Shown here piece by piece: positions 31,189-43,489 of a stretch of DNA of 64,000 nt (position 1 is its first letter; every line of letters starts with the position of its first letter). This stretch comes from Argyresthia goedartella (Eukaryota > Arthropoda > Insecta > Lepidoptera > Argyresthiidae). Where the stretch lies: NCBI GenBank assembly GCA_949825045.1, contig OX463820.1, positions 13,280,501-13,344,500 of the forward strand. Reading direction: 5' to 3'. The notes under the pieces were generated by a model. It was given only the letters and a program-made list of their open reading frames with translations. It had not been told where the DNA came from and ran no database searches. Both the position numbers and the translations under genes were made by a program.

Positions 31189-31207
31189 GGGGGGGGGGGG
31201 GGGGGGG
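31189..31207 (+). repeat. Poly(G)19 tract
   Basis: 19 consecutive G just after GGGGGGCGGGTTTGC; second long G-run within 3.4 kb. A CA-rich stretch follows at 31278-31304. Confidence 0.95.
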
Positions 31208-31515
31208 TACAGTTAATTAGTTAATATGGCTGGTTAATTAATAGGCGCGTTTCGCGAAAGCTCTTTATTGCTTGCCGACACACACACAGATACACACACA
31301 CCCACAATGCTCGCGGTATGCAACTGTTTTTGTCCCGATGCTGAAATGGCCGTTTGTGTTGCTAAATAGTGACGGCAGGGTATACTTATCATTGCTGGAT
31401 TTGTAACGGCATAGGTCACTACTTGGATTTCCCGAGAAAGTTCAGCTTTAATCTACCATACAATAGATTACATTATGTTTCTTGATCGACATCTAAATGC
31501 AACCCGGGGATGGAA

Positions 31516-31565
31516 ATTTTAAAGATCAAGATTAGTGTTCTTATTCTAATCTTGATCTTTAAAAT
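31516..31565. repeat. Perfect 20-bp hairpin, 10-nt loop
   Basis: ATTTTAAAGATCAAGATTAG, loop TGTTCTTATT, exact complement. Confidence 0.92.
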
Positions 31566-31904
31566 CTTTAACCCCGTAGTAAAGGTATCATGACATGAGG
31601 CAAGCAAAAACATCGAGAATTTGCATGGTAAACGTTTGAGGTTATATTGTGGGAGAGTTTCCCTTGATTTGAATTCACGTCTGCCTAATTTCTTCGGTGA
31701 TGGGTACAAAACATGCCAAGCAAAAATCAGGTGTGGAATTAATGGTTTATGATTTTACGAAATAGTAGGTAGTTTTAGAAAATGCAGTAGATTTATTTTG
31801 TTGGTGGGAAATAGCAAAGGGGTTAAACAAGTATACCTAATTAACCTTTTATTATAGGTGAACAAAACTTGTGCAAAAAAGATCATCTTTAAAAGTTATG
31901 TCTA

Positions 31905-32260
31905 TGTCGTAGCTATATCGTAGAATTTGATTATTTCATGAAATAGCCAACCATGGATCACCCTTTCCTGATATACTTAGTCAATTATTTCATGAAATTA
32001 TCAGAAAGGGTTGAATTTCACGAAAACATGTTTTTTTAAACATTTGTATTCAGTCATACGTGGTGTTTTTTGTGTGTTAAACATGTTGACCTAATACGAA
32101 GACTATTCGGGGGCACAGCTGCGCCCGACCCTTTAGTCCTCACCTAAGCTACCGCAGTGTATTGCCCTAAAATATTTCTTCGTTCGATCAAAGTTCTAAT
32201 TCAATCATGGTTGGCTATATCATGTCATGATATAATCAATTCTACGATATTGTTACGACA
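31905..32260. mobile_element. MITE family C, full copy
   Basis: 356 bp with ends TGTCGTAGCTATATCGTAGA and its complement (about 55 bp of inverted homology, including CCAACCATGG). TCTA flanks both sides. The core, read on the minus strand, has TGCGGTAGCTTAGGTGAGGA and a GCCCCCGAATAGTCTTCG stem, as at 10404. Confidence 0.85.
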
Positions 32261-32713
32261 TCTACATAAATAGACTAAATCAACTTATGTACAGTATATC
32301 AGGTGTATATATTATATAGATATTTATTTCTGACTTTAGGCAGACAAAAGATAGTCTTTATCTTGTTAACTATTGTAAAAAACAACATGGTACATATGTT
32401 ATTAGCATTTAATATTTTACCCTGTCAGAGGCTCGAGAGGTAGTATTACTAATATTGATATTGTAATGGTAAAACAAAGTACAAATGATACTGGTGTATC
32501 AAATTTTTGGCAATTCCGAGTAAGGGTAAGTACCACTAAAATATTACCCATCAAAACATGCAGGGCTACCTGACAAAGAACTTGTATTATAATTATTGCT
32601 TAATAATTCTGACAGCGATAAGATTTAAATATAGCAAATCAAAATATAAGGACTAGGCAACTTTTGGGATTAGTAAAAGTGTGACCTTTAGGAATAATTC
32701 ACCAACTCAAAAT
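32261..32713. other. No feature seen
   Basis: AT-rich; no coding or repeat structure supported. Confidence 0.4.
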
Positions 32714-32962
32714 CTTAAAAAACCGACATCAATTCAAGCCCTTTTTCTCCCTCCGACCGGGGTCGGGATGCGAATGAATTCGACGTACTTCATGTCCTCA
32801 TCAGAACTTTTGTTGTACGGAACCACAAACCTAAACGTCATCTGTGTATATATTTTTTGCATCTGATGATTTTTTTTTCAAAAATCGTAACAAACATACA
32901 AAAAAAAAAAACAAAAAAAATCGAATTAAGAACCTGCTCCTTTTTGAAGTCGGTTGAAAAAC
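32714..32962. mobile_element. Lepidopteran MITE with AAACCGACnTCAA ends
   Basis: Left end AAAAAACCGACATCAATTC and right end TTTTTGAAGTCGGTTGAAAA are inverted. Internal poly(A)/poly(T) runs are usual in this common lepidopteran repeat. No gene. Confidence 0.65.
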
Positions 32963-32999
32963 CTATGATTTTGATAGAAAATTTCATGACTATGTTAGA

Positions 33000-34900
33000 A
33001 AATATTCCAAAACTATCAAGTTAGTTTGTAGAACTAAAAAAACTTTACACATTAATAGAAAAATACAAAATATAAATAATAGAATGTTAACGGTTTGGCA
33101 AATAATAATTGGTGAAACCTTATACTAAGTTATACCAAGGGGCAATGATGTCTCCTTAAAGATAGGCGATGTCATTAAATCCAACGCTGAAGTAGCTCGA
33201 GCTTTCGAAATATTCTTCACCAATGTACCTAACTTTACTCACAACCGAGCGTCTAAATTATTCTCCATATGAAGCAGAGACTTTGCTGAAAAACAGCACT
33301 AGCGTCATTTTAAATTTAATCATGTATATCCCCAGGACATATTCAAAACGTTTAGATTACTAAACTTAAAAAATACTGAAGACCTGTGGGTTATATCAGT
33401 CTAAGTCATTGGTTCAGTAATTCTAGTTATAGCCCCACACTAAGCTCATATTCAATAAATGTGTTGATAATGGAGCTTTCCGAGACCTCATAAAACACAG
33501 TAAAATGACACCTCGGTTCAATACGGGAGACAAGGGTGATCCTACGAATTTCATACCAATATCTGTTCTTCCAGCACTAAGTCAAATATTTGAAATAAAT
33601 ATACTCAATAAAATCTCTCACATTTCAACCGTAAAAAACAACTCCACGTGAAACAATACGGTTATACTAGGGGTAAATGGACTACTGATGCAGGAAGGGT
33701 TAACCTTATATAGGTATATCATATTTTCTCTGCATGGGAGGCCGCACAGGATGCTATCGGCGTTTTGTACGATTGATTGTGTTGATCATGATACGTTACT
33801 ATTGAAATTAAATCATAACGGCGTCAGAAATAAGCGTTGGATCTACTTTAAGATCATACTTATGCGATATAATTCAACATTTTAATATCTTATAGTTCTA
33901 AATTTAATCTGATGGATCGGGTGTATGTATATATTAATGATGTGCCTTTTATGGAGGAGAAATTGACTGGCATAGTGTTGTTTACTGATGATACTTCACT
34001 GGTCCCCAATTGAAAGACAAAAAGAAGAGATTGATGATGTTAGTGATGTATTTAACCTTGAATTAGTCAATAATTTATTGTTAAACGCTGGGTAAAACCA
34101 AGCGTATCAAACTCTCACTTCCAAATTTCAGGCAATTTGAGAACAGTTTCATGTCAGATAGAAAAACTATGGAATTAGTAAATGATACCAAGTTTATTCG
34201 AATAACCATTGATAGCAAATTGCAGTGGGAACCCCACATAGATTAATTAGCTGGTAGATTAAGTTTTGCGGCATACGCTTTTAGGTCATGTGGATGGTGG
34301 ATGTGGCTACAGTTACTTTTATAGACAGACCAATAAGACTAAATAAAAATAAAAAAGTGTCATGTGTCAAGGTATCTTGTTCAAACTATTTCTACATTAT
34401 TGAAATAGTTTGAACAATTTATAATTTAAAACACACAGACTCCCTAAGATATTTTTTTAAAGAAATTAATGTACTAACTGTAGCTAGTCAATTTAAATAA
34501 GCAAGGACCTTACAACAATTTTAAAATTTTGCGATAGCTGAAATGCCCCGGTTTAGACTCGCGTAAGTTACCAATTCTTTCAAGGGTCAGTGCTTTTTTA
34601 CTACAACGAGATACCTCTGGAGATTTTGAAATTGCCATTTGAACAATTTCAAAACCATGAAAAATCCACTTTGTCGGTAAAAAGGGATTACTTGGGACAG
34701 TATGGGGTTAATCTAAATCAACACAGAACTTGCTGTTAATAATTTTGTTATCATTTATTCCTTCTTATTGTAATGTATATTAAAATAATAATGAACATTG
34801 TAATATTTGTATTGGTTAATCCCAACCAATTTTCAAAAGAGATCTAAAAATTTATCTGAAGGAATTTTTTCGCCTTGCTTCTCCCATAGTGGTCTAATTT
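33000..34900 (+). mobile_element. CR1/L2-like LINE, heavily decayed
   Basis: Plus-strand homologue of 14560-16107. Scraps include NAEVARAFEIFFTNVPNF (33190), DCVDHDTLLLKLNHNGVRNK (33777-33835), a damaged palm region near 33960-34000 where the FADD codons read TDD, and the shared 3' UTR from 34540 (GTTAATCT, CAAAAGAGATCTAAAAATTT). Many stops and indels. Confidence 0.8.
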
Positions 34901-35300
34901 AGAGCAGAGGTAAATAATTACGTTTGCTAAGTATATGTAAACATCAACAGTAATAAATAAATAATGAAAATAAACCATCTCCAGCACCATACATACATTC
35001 ATGTAATTGGAACTAAAGATCACAGAAGCAAGGCAATACTCAACCCAGCAAAAAGTCTATGTAAGTATACGACTTCTTTAGGGATAGGTCTAACATATGT
35101 AAATTATTTAGCAAACGTTTGTAACGCTAATAACTCAATAATAAAAGCCTATCTAAGGTTTGTCATGATGCAATTTTACCCAATTCAACTAGCGAGGAAT
35201 AGACTAACTGAAGAATTACCCGCACCGTAGCGTCGGGTAATGAGCGAAATGACAACAAATATGAAAATTAATTTTAATCGCCTTCAATTGGCGTGGACCG
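34901..35300. other. No gene recognised
   Basis: An 88-codon plus frame (34964-35230) has no known motif. Confidence 0.35.
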
Positions 35301-35308
35301 CGACGTCC

Positions 35309-35361
35309 GCTAACCACTGGTAACCGCCGGTAACCAGCCGGTAACCAGCCGGTAACCACTG
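35309..35361 (+). repeat. Short 11-bp tandem repeat
   Basis: GGTAACCAGCC-type units (CTGGTAACCGCCGGTAACCA and on), four to five imperfect copies. Confidence 0.85.
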
Positions 35362-35845
35362 TGGCGGGCTTGCCCGAGCGTGGACGTAATCAAATGGCAT
35401 AGGATCCGCATGTCACTGCTGTACCATGGCTCTACAGGGTGTAACGCAGGTCTGTCATGGTGTAACTATGAAAAACGTACAAAATATACTATAATTGTAA
35501 GCATTGTACTCCACGGTAATTCCTTACTATACGGTAATACGGTAATTCCTAATTAATTGAAATAGTGAACCTAACCTACCTGTCTTGTTCTGATGCGACC
35601 TGTAATAGTGATGTACTTATTACCCATAGATATCTAGATATATAAATAGATTCCTTCTGTTAGTACAGGACTACAATTTATTATTTAGAAACACAATATT
35701 TTATTTTTTTAATGTAAAACATGGCTCTTATTTCTGAGTAAACAATGTTCACGACAATTCACTCACCTTGAAGTTACGCCCATTAGCGTTTTGCGGCGCC
35801 CATTAACATTTTAAGATCGTTTCTTTAACTATGTTTCTATCAGCT

Positions 35846-35899
35846 TCAAACAAAGACGGTACATCAAACAAAGACGGTACATCAAACAAAGACGGTACA
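35846..35899 (+). repeat. 18-bp tandem repeat, three exact units
   Basis: TCAAACAAAGACGGTACA repeated three times without mismatch. Confidence 0.95.
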
Positions 35900-36590
35900 T
35901 CAACTTACATGCATGTACACACATTATCTATCTGTTTAGAATTGGTATGTGTTATCATGATGAAATTTCATTAAATAATATGCTTATTATTATTATTTTT
36001 ATATTTTTTAGAGAGATACGTGAAGTGACATTAATCCTGACGAGCAATGAAAAAGTTCCACTCAAAAAATACCGACAAACACCTTAATATCTCCTAAGAC
36101 ATAGAACCAATATTACGTTTACAATATTTACGTTTTTAATTGGTAATATTCTGATGCGCTGTTAAATGTATTTCAATATTGCAGACGGTGTCATTAAGCT
36201 AGCCTTTCCCGTTTAGGAGTAATTTGGTGCTATCTCACTGGAACTTTTTTATTGCTCGTCAGTGTACATTTTGAACTTCTAACCCCTAAAGTATATAGGT
36301 AAAGAACCTGTATCATAGGGATTGTAGGTCCTCCAACCGATATTCGGTAATGTAACAACAATAACTGTATCTATAAAGGTAGCTGCATAACAAAATAATA
36401 TAGGTAATTAGAAAAAGATCAAAAAGAATTCTTAGGCACATATTTTACATTTTTTTGTATAAAAACATTCAACTTCTTAAGAAGTTGTTCATTGTACCTA
36501 TTTACCTAATAATCAAGAGATTTTAATCATTTAGCAACTCTGTTCTTGACTTCACGGTAACTTAAATTGTTAATTGGAGATAATTCCTTT
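35900..36590. other. No feature seen
   Basis: AT-rich DNA without supported genes or repeats. Confidence 0.4.
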
Positions 36591-36670
36591 TATATAAAAA
36601 GGAACTTTGAGCTACAAACTGCGACTTGCAAAGGCAGTGAGACAAAGAATTCCGGTACAAAATGAAGTTT
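36591..36670 (+). promoter_or_regulatory. TATA-box promoter candidate
   Basis: TATATAAAA at 36591-36599 is followed about 30-50 bp on by CAGTGAGAC and at 36661 by ATGAAGTTT. That spacing resembles small secreted-protein genes of insects, but the frame stops after six codons and no clear donor is seen, so a gene is not established. Confidence 0.25.
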
Positions 36671-37439
36671 CATGCCTTTTGAGTATGATTTGTGGATTGG
36701 GCGGCGACAGGCAGTGTCTACGGAGCACGTCTCGTAGTATCTAGAGTTTTCTCACGGTGAGAACACCAGAATCGGAGTACAGTTTGAAATCTCATCGTTT
36801 AAAATTTATAATTTTCAGTATAACTCTTTCAAGTTGCATTATAATAGTCTGACAGGCTCCAACCTAGACCGGAATGCAGTAAGTAATAATAGATTTGGCC
36901 AGGTTGGTACAAAAAATAATGTCCCGCGACCCCACATATATAAGTAGGTAGAATAATTAAGTCGGTACGTATCGACAAACGAATTTCAGCGAAGGAAATA
37001 TGGCCCAGCATTTAAATATGAGGAGGTAGAGCTATCCACGAAATCGACATCAGCATTCGCCTTGAAATCTCCCAGATTCGCCAACTTAATTCGTCAAATT
37101 TAATAATTTCGGTACAATTTATGAACGAGGCAGTCTGATTCAGACATGATTATGGCAAAATTAAGTCAAATTACGTTTCGGCCCTAATTTTATTAGCGAT
37201 GCGAGCTAATGTTCGTCATTACCAAGTTGGGACGGGTAAAACATTGCTGGGTAAGTATTATTTAGATATGATATTTATTATTTAAATCGGAGCGGGACTA
37301 TGAGCGTTAAGTATAGGCGTCGAGCGGTCGGTAATTCGGTAATGTGGGGCTATGGGCTTGTAGCTCGGACATCCTACTGCTGGACAAGGTCATACCGAAA
37401 TTAAAAAGATGAGATAATGCTTATATTTAATGTATAGGT
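36671..37439. other. No gene recognised
   Basis: Mixed-composition DNA, no motif supported. Confidence 0.35.
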
Positions 37440-37680
37440 TAGGTACAGTAAGCAGTATGCCCAGATTATCGGATTGTTTTGGTGTGACGCTTGGCAAGGA
37501 CAGATGACGGAGGGTGGACCAAGGCAGTAACAGAGTCGCTGCCCAGAACCGCAAGGCAGCATCCAGTAGGCTGACCACCCCGCCCAGATGCCAGAGCGGC
37601 AAGCAGTGGCTGAGGGAGGTTCCCCATACCCAGCATTGGGTGAATATGGACTGATAGATGATGCGGATAATATGAAGTAA
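37440..37680 (+). repeat. Possible RTE-type LINE C-terminal scrap
   Basis: A GC-richer block whose plus frame reads DDGGWTKAVTESLPRTARQH followed by a stop and PPRPDARAA, loosely like the RW.K.V..W.PR...R..GRP tail of RTE elements. Weak. Confidence 0.25.
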
Positions 37681-37719
37681 GCACTCGACGGGCAAGTGTA
37701 AAGCGTAAATGTAACATTT

Positions 37720-37998
37720 TCACACAAAAACAAATATAGAGTCACATATTTTCTCCAGCCAGTTATTTATTAAATACCAAATCCATTTTGCGCCCCTAAC
37801 ATATTTCCACAACTGTAATACACTAAATAGTTCTGATATCATATATACGATATTCGTTTTAAAAAGTCCTAACTTCAAAATATCTTCATAAATTAGCATT
37901 TCTATTACATAATGCACGGATAAATACTGCACTAGGGCGGTAGTTAGCATGCAAATTAGGCCTGTAAATACAGACTCGAAAGGGCTATTAGATGACAT
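37720..37998 (-). other. Unrecognised hydrophobic open frame
   Basis: 92 codons from ATG, rich in Leu/Ile/Tyr/Trp, with probable membrane-spanning stretches (GLICMLTTALVQYLS, KWIWYLINNW). No family recognised; low GC makes chance opening possible. Confidence 0.2.
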
Positions 37999-38095
37999 TC
38001 TTTAAATGAATAAATGAGCGGGTACATACATGCTTATTGTGTCTCTGTGAGACTGCGAAGCCTTATGGCTGAAAGTGTGAGTAATTGAGGATCTA

Positions 38096-38176
38096 TTACT
38101 TTGCATTCGTCAGGGCCATCTTTTCAATTTGTTCGGATTTCTTGTGGTCATGGTTCAAAGCTTGGCCTTTGTTGCT
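38096..38176 (-). other. Candidate C-terminal exon, unrecognised
   Basis: After a possible acceptor TAATAG the minus frame reads SNKGQALNHDHKKSEQIEKM then ALTNAK and TAA. The charged, helix-like composition and mixed third positions look coding, but the exon is short and the polypyrimidine tract weak. Confidence 0.25.
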
Positions 38177-38327
38177 CTATTACAAGTATATCTACTAGGT
38201 ACTTATACTTACTACTGATTCCTGGCAAACTCAGAGAGCACGACGATAAGTAAACCCGGAGATAATAATGTATAGTTTCCTGATCCTCTGGTTATCCCAT
38301 ATTAATTTATTGATTTATTAATAGAGC

Positions 38328-38620
38328 TCCGTGGTCTAATGGGTTTCACGCTTGCTTCTCACACAAGAGATCCGCAGGTTCGAAACCTGACGATTTACAA
38401 ATGAGATAATTAATTTATCTTAAGTACATTATCGGAAGTTCAATTTTTCGGATAACACGTTAAGCTGTAGGTCCCGGCTACTATCGCTTACGTGGTAGTG
38501 GTCGTAAAACCCTTCCACCAACCAGCACTGAGCCAGCGTGGTGGAGTACGACTTGATCTTACTCATATCCAGGCAAAGGTCTGTGCTCCTCGGTGGAGAA
38601 ATTAATGACTACTTTTTTAG
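38328..38620 (+). mobile_element. SINE family 1 with alternative RTE-like tail
   Basis: The tRNA head (CCGTGGTCTAATGGGTTTCA and GGTTCGAAACCTG) and body start (GAGATAATTAATTTATCTTA) match family 1, but from about 38465 the tail is GTAGGTCCCGGCTACTATCG and the block shared with 9525-9640 instead of the usual body. Confidence 0.7.
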
Positions 38621-40680
38621 AACAGATGTACAGACAAACATGACAACACATAAATTAAACCAAACTTTTCCGTCTGCAACGCCACAACACCATGATTGAT
38701 ACACCGTACAAAAAATTTGGGTATATAGTTATGATGTTACTTTTTACTTCTCGAATCTGATGAAAACCGACCGAGTTGATCGCATCTTAAAATACAAAGA
38801 ATTTCCATTTTAGTCTCATTTCAGAAATTTTTGTATGTATTTATTCTCAAGAAATCAACAAGCTCGAAACCCCTGCTATAGTATATTCCTGTCTATAAGC
38901 GACGCTACTCCTGAAGCAGAGTTTCATCAACACTTGCTGCTAGAAAGACAGGTTCTACTTATCTAGCTGTTCCTGGATCCTTAGCACAAAATATCCACAT
39001 TTAACTGTTTAGCACAAAATATCTCCCAAAGCATAGTTACCTAACTATGTCGTCCTAGCTGTTTATCTATCCAGCGTACTCCACCCACTGCTGAGGTGAT
39101 TTTTAAAAGAGAATTTGTGAAGAATACTCTTTGAGTAGAATGTTAAGCCCTTTAAGTCAAAGTTTGACGTAGAACCAAATCATGCAGTCACTCTCCCTCG
39201 CTCTCTCGCTCGGAAATTTAGTGCATCTTTGACTACCACGCGGGTCTGCGACATGATAAAATTAAAAAAATATATATTCCCAGCTATTGTTGGTATACTC
39301 ACTTCAATAAACGACTCATGTCATGACCCTTCGATCTTAGGGCGGCATTTATTATCATCACTCTCTGCATTCGGTCAGTATGTCAAGTCACATATGCAGG
39401 CCTTAGCCAAAGGAATAAGTGCCACTACCTCGAAAGCGAGTCAACACTATTAACTGAATAACTCATTCGAAGTACTGGGCCTAAGGACCTTCGCATATGG
39501 GGCTACGCAACGATGTCGCAACGCCACTCAAGTTTGATATTGTATGGCGCCGACTTAAGAAAAACGCGTAGAATTTAGTATCCTACGCGACGCTGCCGTA
39601 CAAAATTTGACTCGAGTCGCAGTCGCGTGTCGTCGCGTAGTCCCAAGTGCGGAGGGATAAGTGTTTGTATTTAAATAAATGTTATTTTCCAATTTGGAAT
39701 ATCCACGCGGCGCGGCGCGGCGGCGGAAAAGGTCGTAGAGTAAACAATAGAATGGCGATGTTATGCTAAGTCCCCATTCACCAGATCAATCGAGGATCGG
39801 TTCATTATGCAGAATCGCAGAACGGGCGCAGTCTGTCATTACCACAAATGGGGCCAAATTGCGCATCGCCTAACGCCGCCTTTAATGCCGGTGAGGATCA
39901 GCGTGAACTGAAATCGTTTCACCATTTAAGTGTATGGTAATAGGGATACTGTAGTTTTATGTAACCCTGGTTAAGTGTATATGCGGACATATGCTGCATG
40001 TGGATATGTATAAGCAAAAATAAATTATAGTAGATAGTAATGGTATGATGGCGATGATGTTCTCGATGATGTGTTCGAGTATATGTTACTGGTTAAGATA
40101 GGAACAATAAAAGGGCTAACCTAACCTGAGTACTTAAACAAGCCCGGCCAAGTATCATTTCATTACTTATTTAGTTCTCAGAATATCCTCTGTTGGATGT
40201 GGATTGTATTACGAATTAAGAATCCAAAATGAGTCAATACAACCTTTACACTGCTCACAAATGATTATTAAAACCGAAATGATTGTTAAAAGAACTCATG
40301 AGTGTTGTAATATAAAACGATACGTTCAACAATGGCAAACAAGACGCACGTTTAAATACCGAAACAAATACCTATAGGAAAGTACACAGTCAGTTACGAT
40401 GGAACTTAAAACAACGGACTTATGCATATTATGGCCAGTAGTAAAAGCTTCGACCAACTTGACAGTTTACCTCGTTTTAGGGAGGGGTCAACACAGAGCC
40501 TGGTGGAACGAATGAGTCGCAATAGCATATGTTTTGAGTTGCGCGGGCACCTTATCATTTACCACATTACGTGAGGAATGATTATAGTAATCTGCTGTTG
40601 AGGGAACAATAGCGACACTGGAGCACCGAGCCACCACATGCGCGCGCGCATACAGGACGATGTGAGAATCGTCTTTTGTT
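38621..40680. other. Sparse region, no gene recognised
   Basis: A 74-codon plus frame at 39229-39453 has no known motif. CpG-rich patches occur at 39500-39640 and 39707-39725 (CGCGGCGCGGCGCGGCGGCG). Confidence 0.35.
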
Positions 40681-42009
40681 ATACGCCTTATGTTTGAAAT
40701 GTATTTGCATTATTTTTCATTTATTTTTCTATTATCAATTATTTTGTGCAATAATATAAAGAAAGTTAGTAAATAAGATATGAAAGTAGGTTTTAGGTGG
40801 GTTGTTTCTTTAAATTATAGCTATCTGCTATCTGGGTCGCAAGACTCTACCTTAGTTTGAGTAATCACAGTTGGCAGACAGTACTATTCTAGAAAACAGG
40901 AACAGAGGAACAAGTATAGTGTTTATTAAAAACTCTAAACTCTGTACGTATTGCATCTTTAGTCATCACTCGTTTTATAAACTCCGCGATATTGATAATT
41001 TATTTTTCGCGGGGCGTCGGTAATGTTACCACCGGAGTCTTGCTCCGAAAAACGTGCACCCTGTACGCAAATTCTCTAAATTTAATAGAAAATATGACCC
41101 TTTCACTGCTCTACATAATTGAGGAGTACGCGACATGACAAAGAGCCGATCGCTACGCATTTTTAACAATGTTTTATTCGTTGGAATCGGTTGACAATGG
41201 CCGGCCGTGGTACCCCTTTCTTCGGCAATTTGAGAAGCTGTGGGTGCCGGAAGTTGGTCCTGGAATTAGGGCTCCTTGGGCGCTCCAGGGTGCTCCAGGA
41301 CTCCCTTTGTCCGGGTCCGGGGACTCCGCCCCGCACGCCTTCAGCGCGAGAAGTCAGCACGTGACAGAAAAATCGCGATAACTCCCATTGATCCTTAATT
41401 GTAAGGGAGAGCGCTTTTTGTGATGCAAATATAGAACCGTTACGAATGTAGTCATAGTTATATGTTTAAAAGGAATGTAAGTAAGTATCCCAGTTTCTAG
41501 TGATATTTGAAATCTAAGCGATATACTTGTAAATATTTGTTTTGTTATAATTAACTAGTGTGGGTTAGGCCTCTTCAAGTCTCTTGACAACATTCTGTAA
41601 TTTTTTTCAATGACTACACGTTTCATTCATATATATAATTATGTAGATATGTACATAATGCATACCACGACTTAGTTTTGGTATCAGAATAAGGTTATAC
41701 TAGTAGTTTATGTGCCTAAATGTAATCGCCTTCGTGTTGGCGAATCACCCGCGGGTCAAAGAAGTCTGAAAATTCAGCTCCAGAACAGAAACATTTGATA
41801 CACACATAATAACTGCTTGGGAAGGTTATTAAGCCAATTATTTCTATTTACCCTTTTTGCAGTGGGCTTTATCGCTGGCGATTTTCCTACCTATAATCGC
41901 TACTGAAATGTTTCTGGCCACTTATAGTAATTTTGCGCATTAAGGCACTATCGGCCACGTAATTACAGTTCAAACAATACGAATAATAAAAACGAATCGG
42001 GCGTAAGCC
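40681..42009. other. Sparse region, no gene recognised
   Basis: 40720-40775 (TTTTGTGCAATAATATAAAG) looks like a LINE 3' end. A GC-rich patch spans 41190-41350 with open frames on both strands that show no motif. Confidence 0.3.
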
Positions 42010-42260
42010 ATTTGCATTTCCGTCGGAGTTGGCAGGTGAGGTCGGGTGTCCTTGTCCCGCTAGGCGCAGGTCTTGCAGGAGGGAGTGGGAGGGCGGGCTG
42101 GTTGGTGCGTCACTCCGTGTTTCAGCTCTGCTGCGGAATGATTATTTTGATTACGTTTAATTTGCATACGGGCGGGCGGCGGCGGCGGCGGCGGCGACGG
42201 CGGCGACTGCGGGCGCCCGGGGCTCACTCCGACGTCGCCGTAACGACCCCGGTACTTTTC
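42010..42260. promoter_or_regulatory. CpG-rich patch with (CGG)n run
   Basis: GC- and CpG-rich against AT-rich flanks, with a CGG/CGA run at about 42169-42207. The plus frame turns it into poly-Arg and the minus into poly-Pro, so the frames are composition effects. Possible promoter or 5' UTR. Confidence 0.3.
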
Positions 42261-42751
42261 TGTAATGTTTTCGCCATTTTCAACAAAATTCCACTCAAAT
42301 CGTATAATTTCAGCCTTTATCATGGTTATTACGATGCGCCCGTCGTCTTCGTACCACCGTAATAGGCCGATGGTCAAATTCCTGATAACCACGAGCAATC
42401 AACATAGAACCAGCCCCGGCAGGCTTAATAACTTGATGTCTTCAATTATTGGTAATATCGGACACTTAAATGTTCGTTGGAAGCCGACTGACCGGGTAGT
42501 CGGGTCGATGAAAGCGCTTATTTATCCGCAGTCACAAATCTAGAATGTAACTGCTTTTAGATTCCTTATGAATATGTAGACAGATGATAAATGGCCGGAG
42601 AAAGAAACTAGCTAGTACGTTGATGCAGGTACTGCCAATAGGGGCCGAACAAGACAGTTTTGCATTAGAAATATGATTGGTTTTGGTTGGTAGGTAGGTA
42701 GGATCTTCATAAATGCAATCGGAATGTTAATCAAGATAAGAAGTGCTACTG

Positions 42752-42870
42752 TGTGCGGCGCGCGCGCATTGGTTTTCCGCGGGCCAATCAGCGCGCGCCG
42801 CCACGCCTCCGCTACGATATAATCGATCGATGCTACGTGCTACGCTACACTACGGCATTCATTTTGGGAG
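42752..42870. promoter_or_regulatory. Promoter-like element with paired CCAAT boxes
   Basis: GCGCGCGCGCATTGGTTTTC then GCGGGCCAATCAGCGCGCGC: an inverted and a direct CCAAT box face each other inside a GC-rich near-palindrome, followed by GATATAATCGATCGATGCTA and GCATTCATTTTGG. Features are typical of a housekeeping promoter; the gene is not identified. Confidence 0.4.
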
Positions 42871-43319
42871 TTTTCAATACTTATCTTGGATGCAGTCGGT
42901 GCAGATACAAATGTTGGTAGGACTCTGACATTAATCTGGTCGTGAAAAGATTTTACAAATCAATCATTAATATTGATTGGCTACTCATAGAAAAGAACTA
43001 AACGGGCGCTTAGATTAAATGATTTAATTTTGGTCAAAAATTAAGACATCTTATATCTACCCATGTAATATAAATATACATGTCATGAAAGCAAGAGCAC
43101 CGAATTACTTTTGCACTGTTGCTCGTCGTTACGTATCTAAACTTGAACATGTAAATAAAAGAATTAATCTAGGTAAACTTGAAAACAACAGAACTCCGCA
43201 GTAACAGACTCAAAGCAATACCTTAAACGCTATTCAAGCAGGGAATTTGTGCCTAAACATTACAAGTTGGATTTAAACGCGACGTTTCACCAATTACAGT
43301 ACGATTTGTTGTAAGTAAA

Positions 43320-43385
43320 GGCGCATGCGCGACGATCGCGGCCGATGGCTGACGGCTAGCCATCTTGCATTTTCAACGGTCTGAT
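43320..43385. promoter_or_regulatory. NRF1-like and YY1-like motifs
   Basis: GGCGCATGCGCGACG matches the NRF1 consensus, and TAGCCATCTTGC a YY1-type site 45 bp on. Together with the patch 500 bp upstream this suggests a promoter cluster. Confidence 0.35.
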
Positions 43386-43489
43386 ATCCGGGACACTCGT
43401 GGAGATAGGTTAAGGGTAAGCAAGATACCGTACAAATGCATAAAAACTAACTAAGAGACGAATACCTCTTAAATAATTTACCTTTTTGG

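Noticed and set aside
38328..38400. tRNA gene
   Set aside because: A- and B-box sequence is present but repeated across the window with SINE bodies; no complete cloverleaf with matching acceptor stem.
42012..42362. 116-codon frame with poly-Arg and its antisense poly-Pro partner
   Set aside because: Open only because of the (CGG)n run; no conserved domain on either strand.
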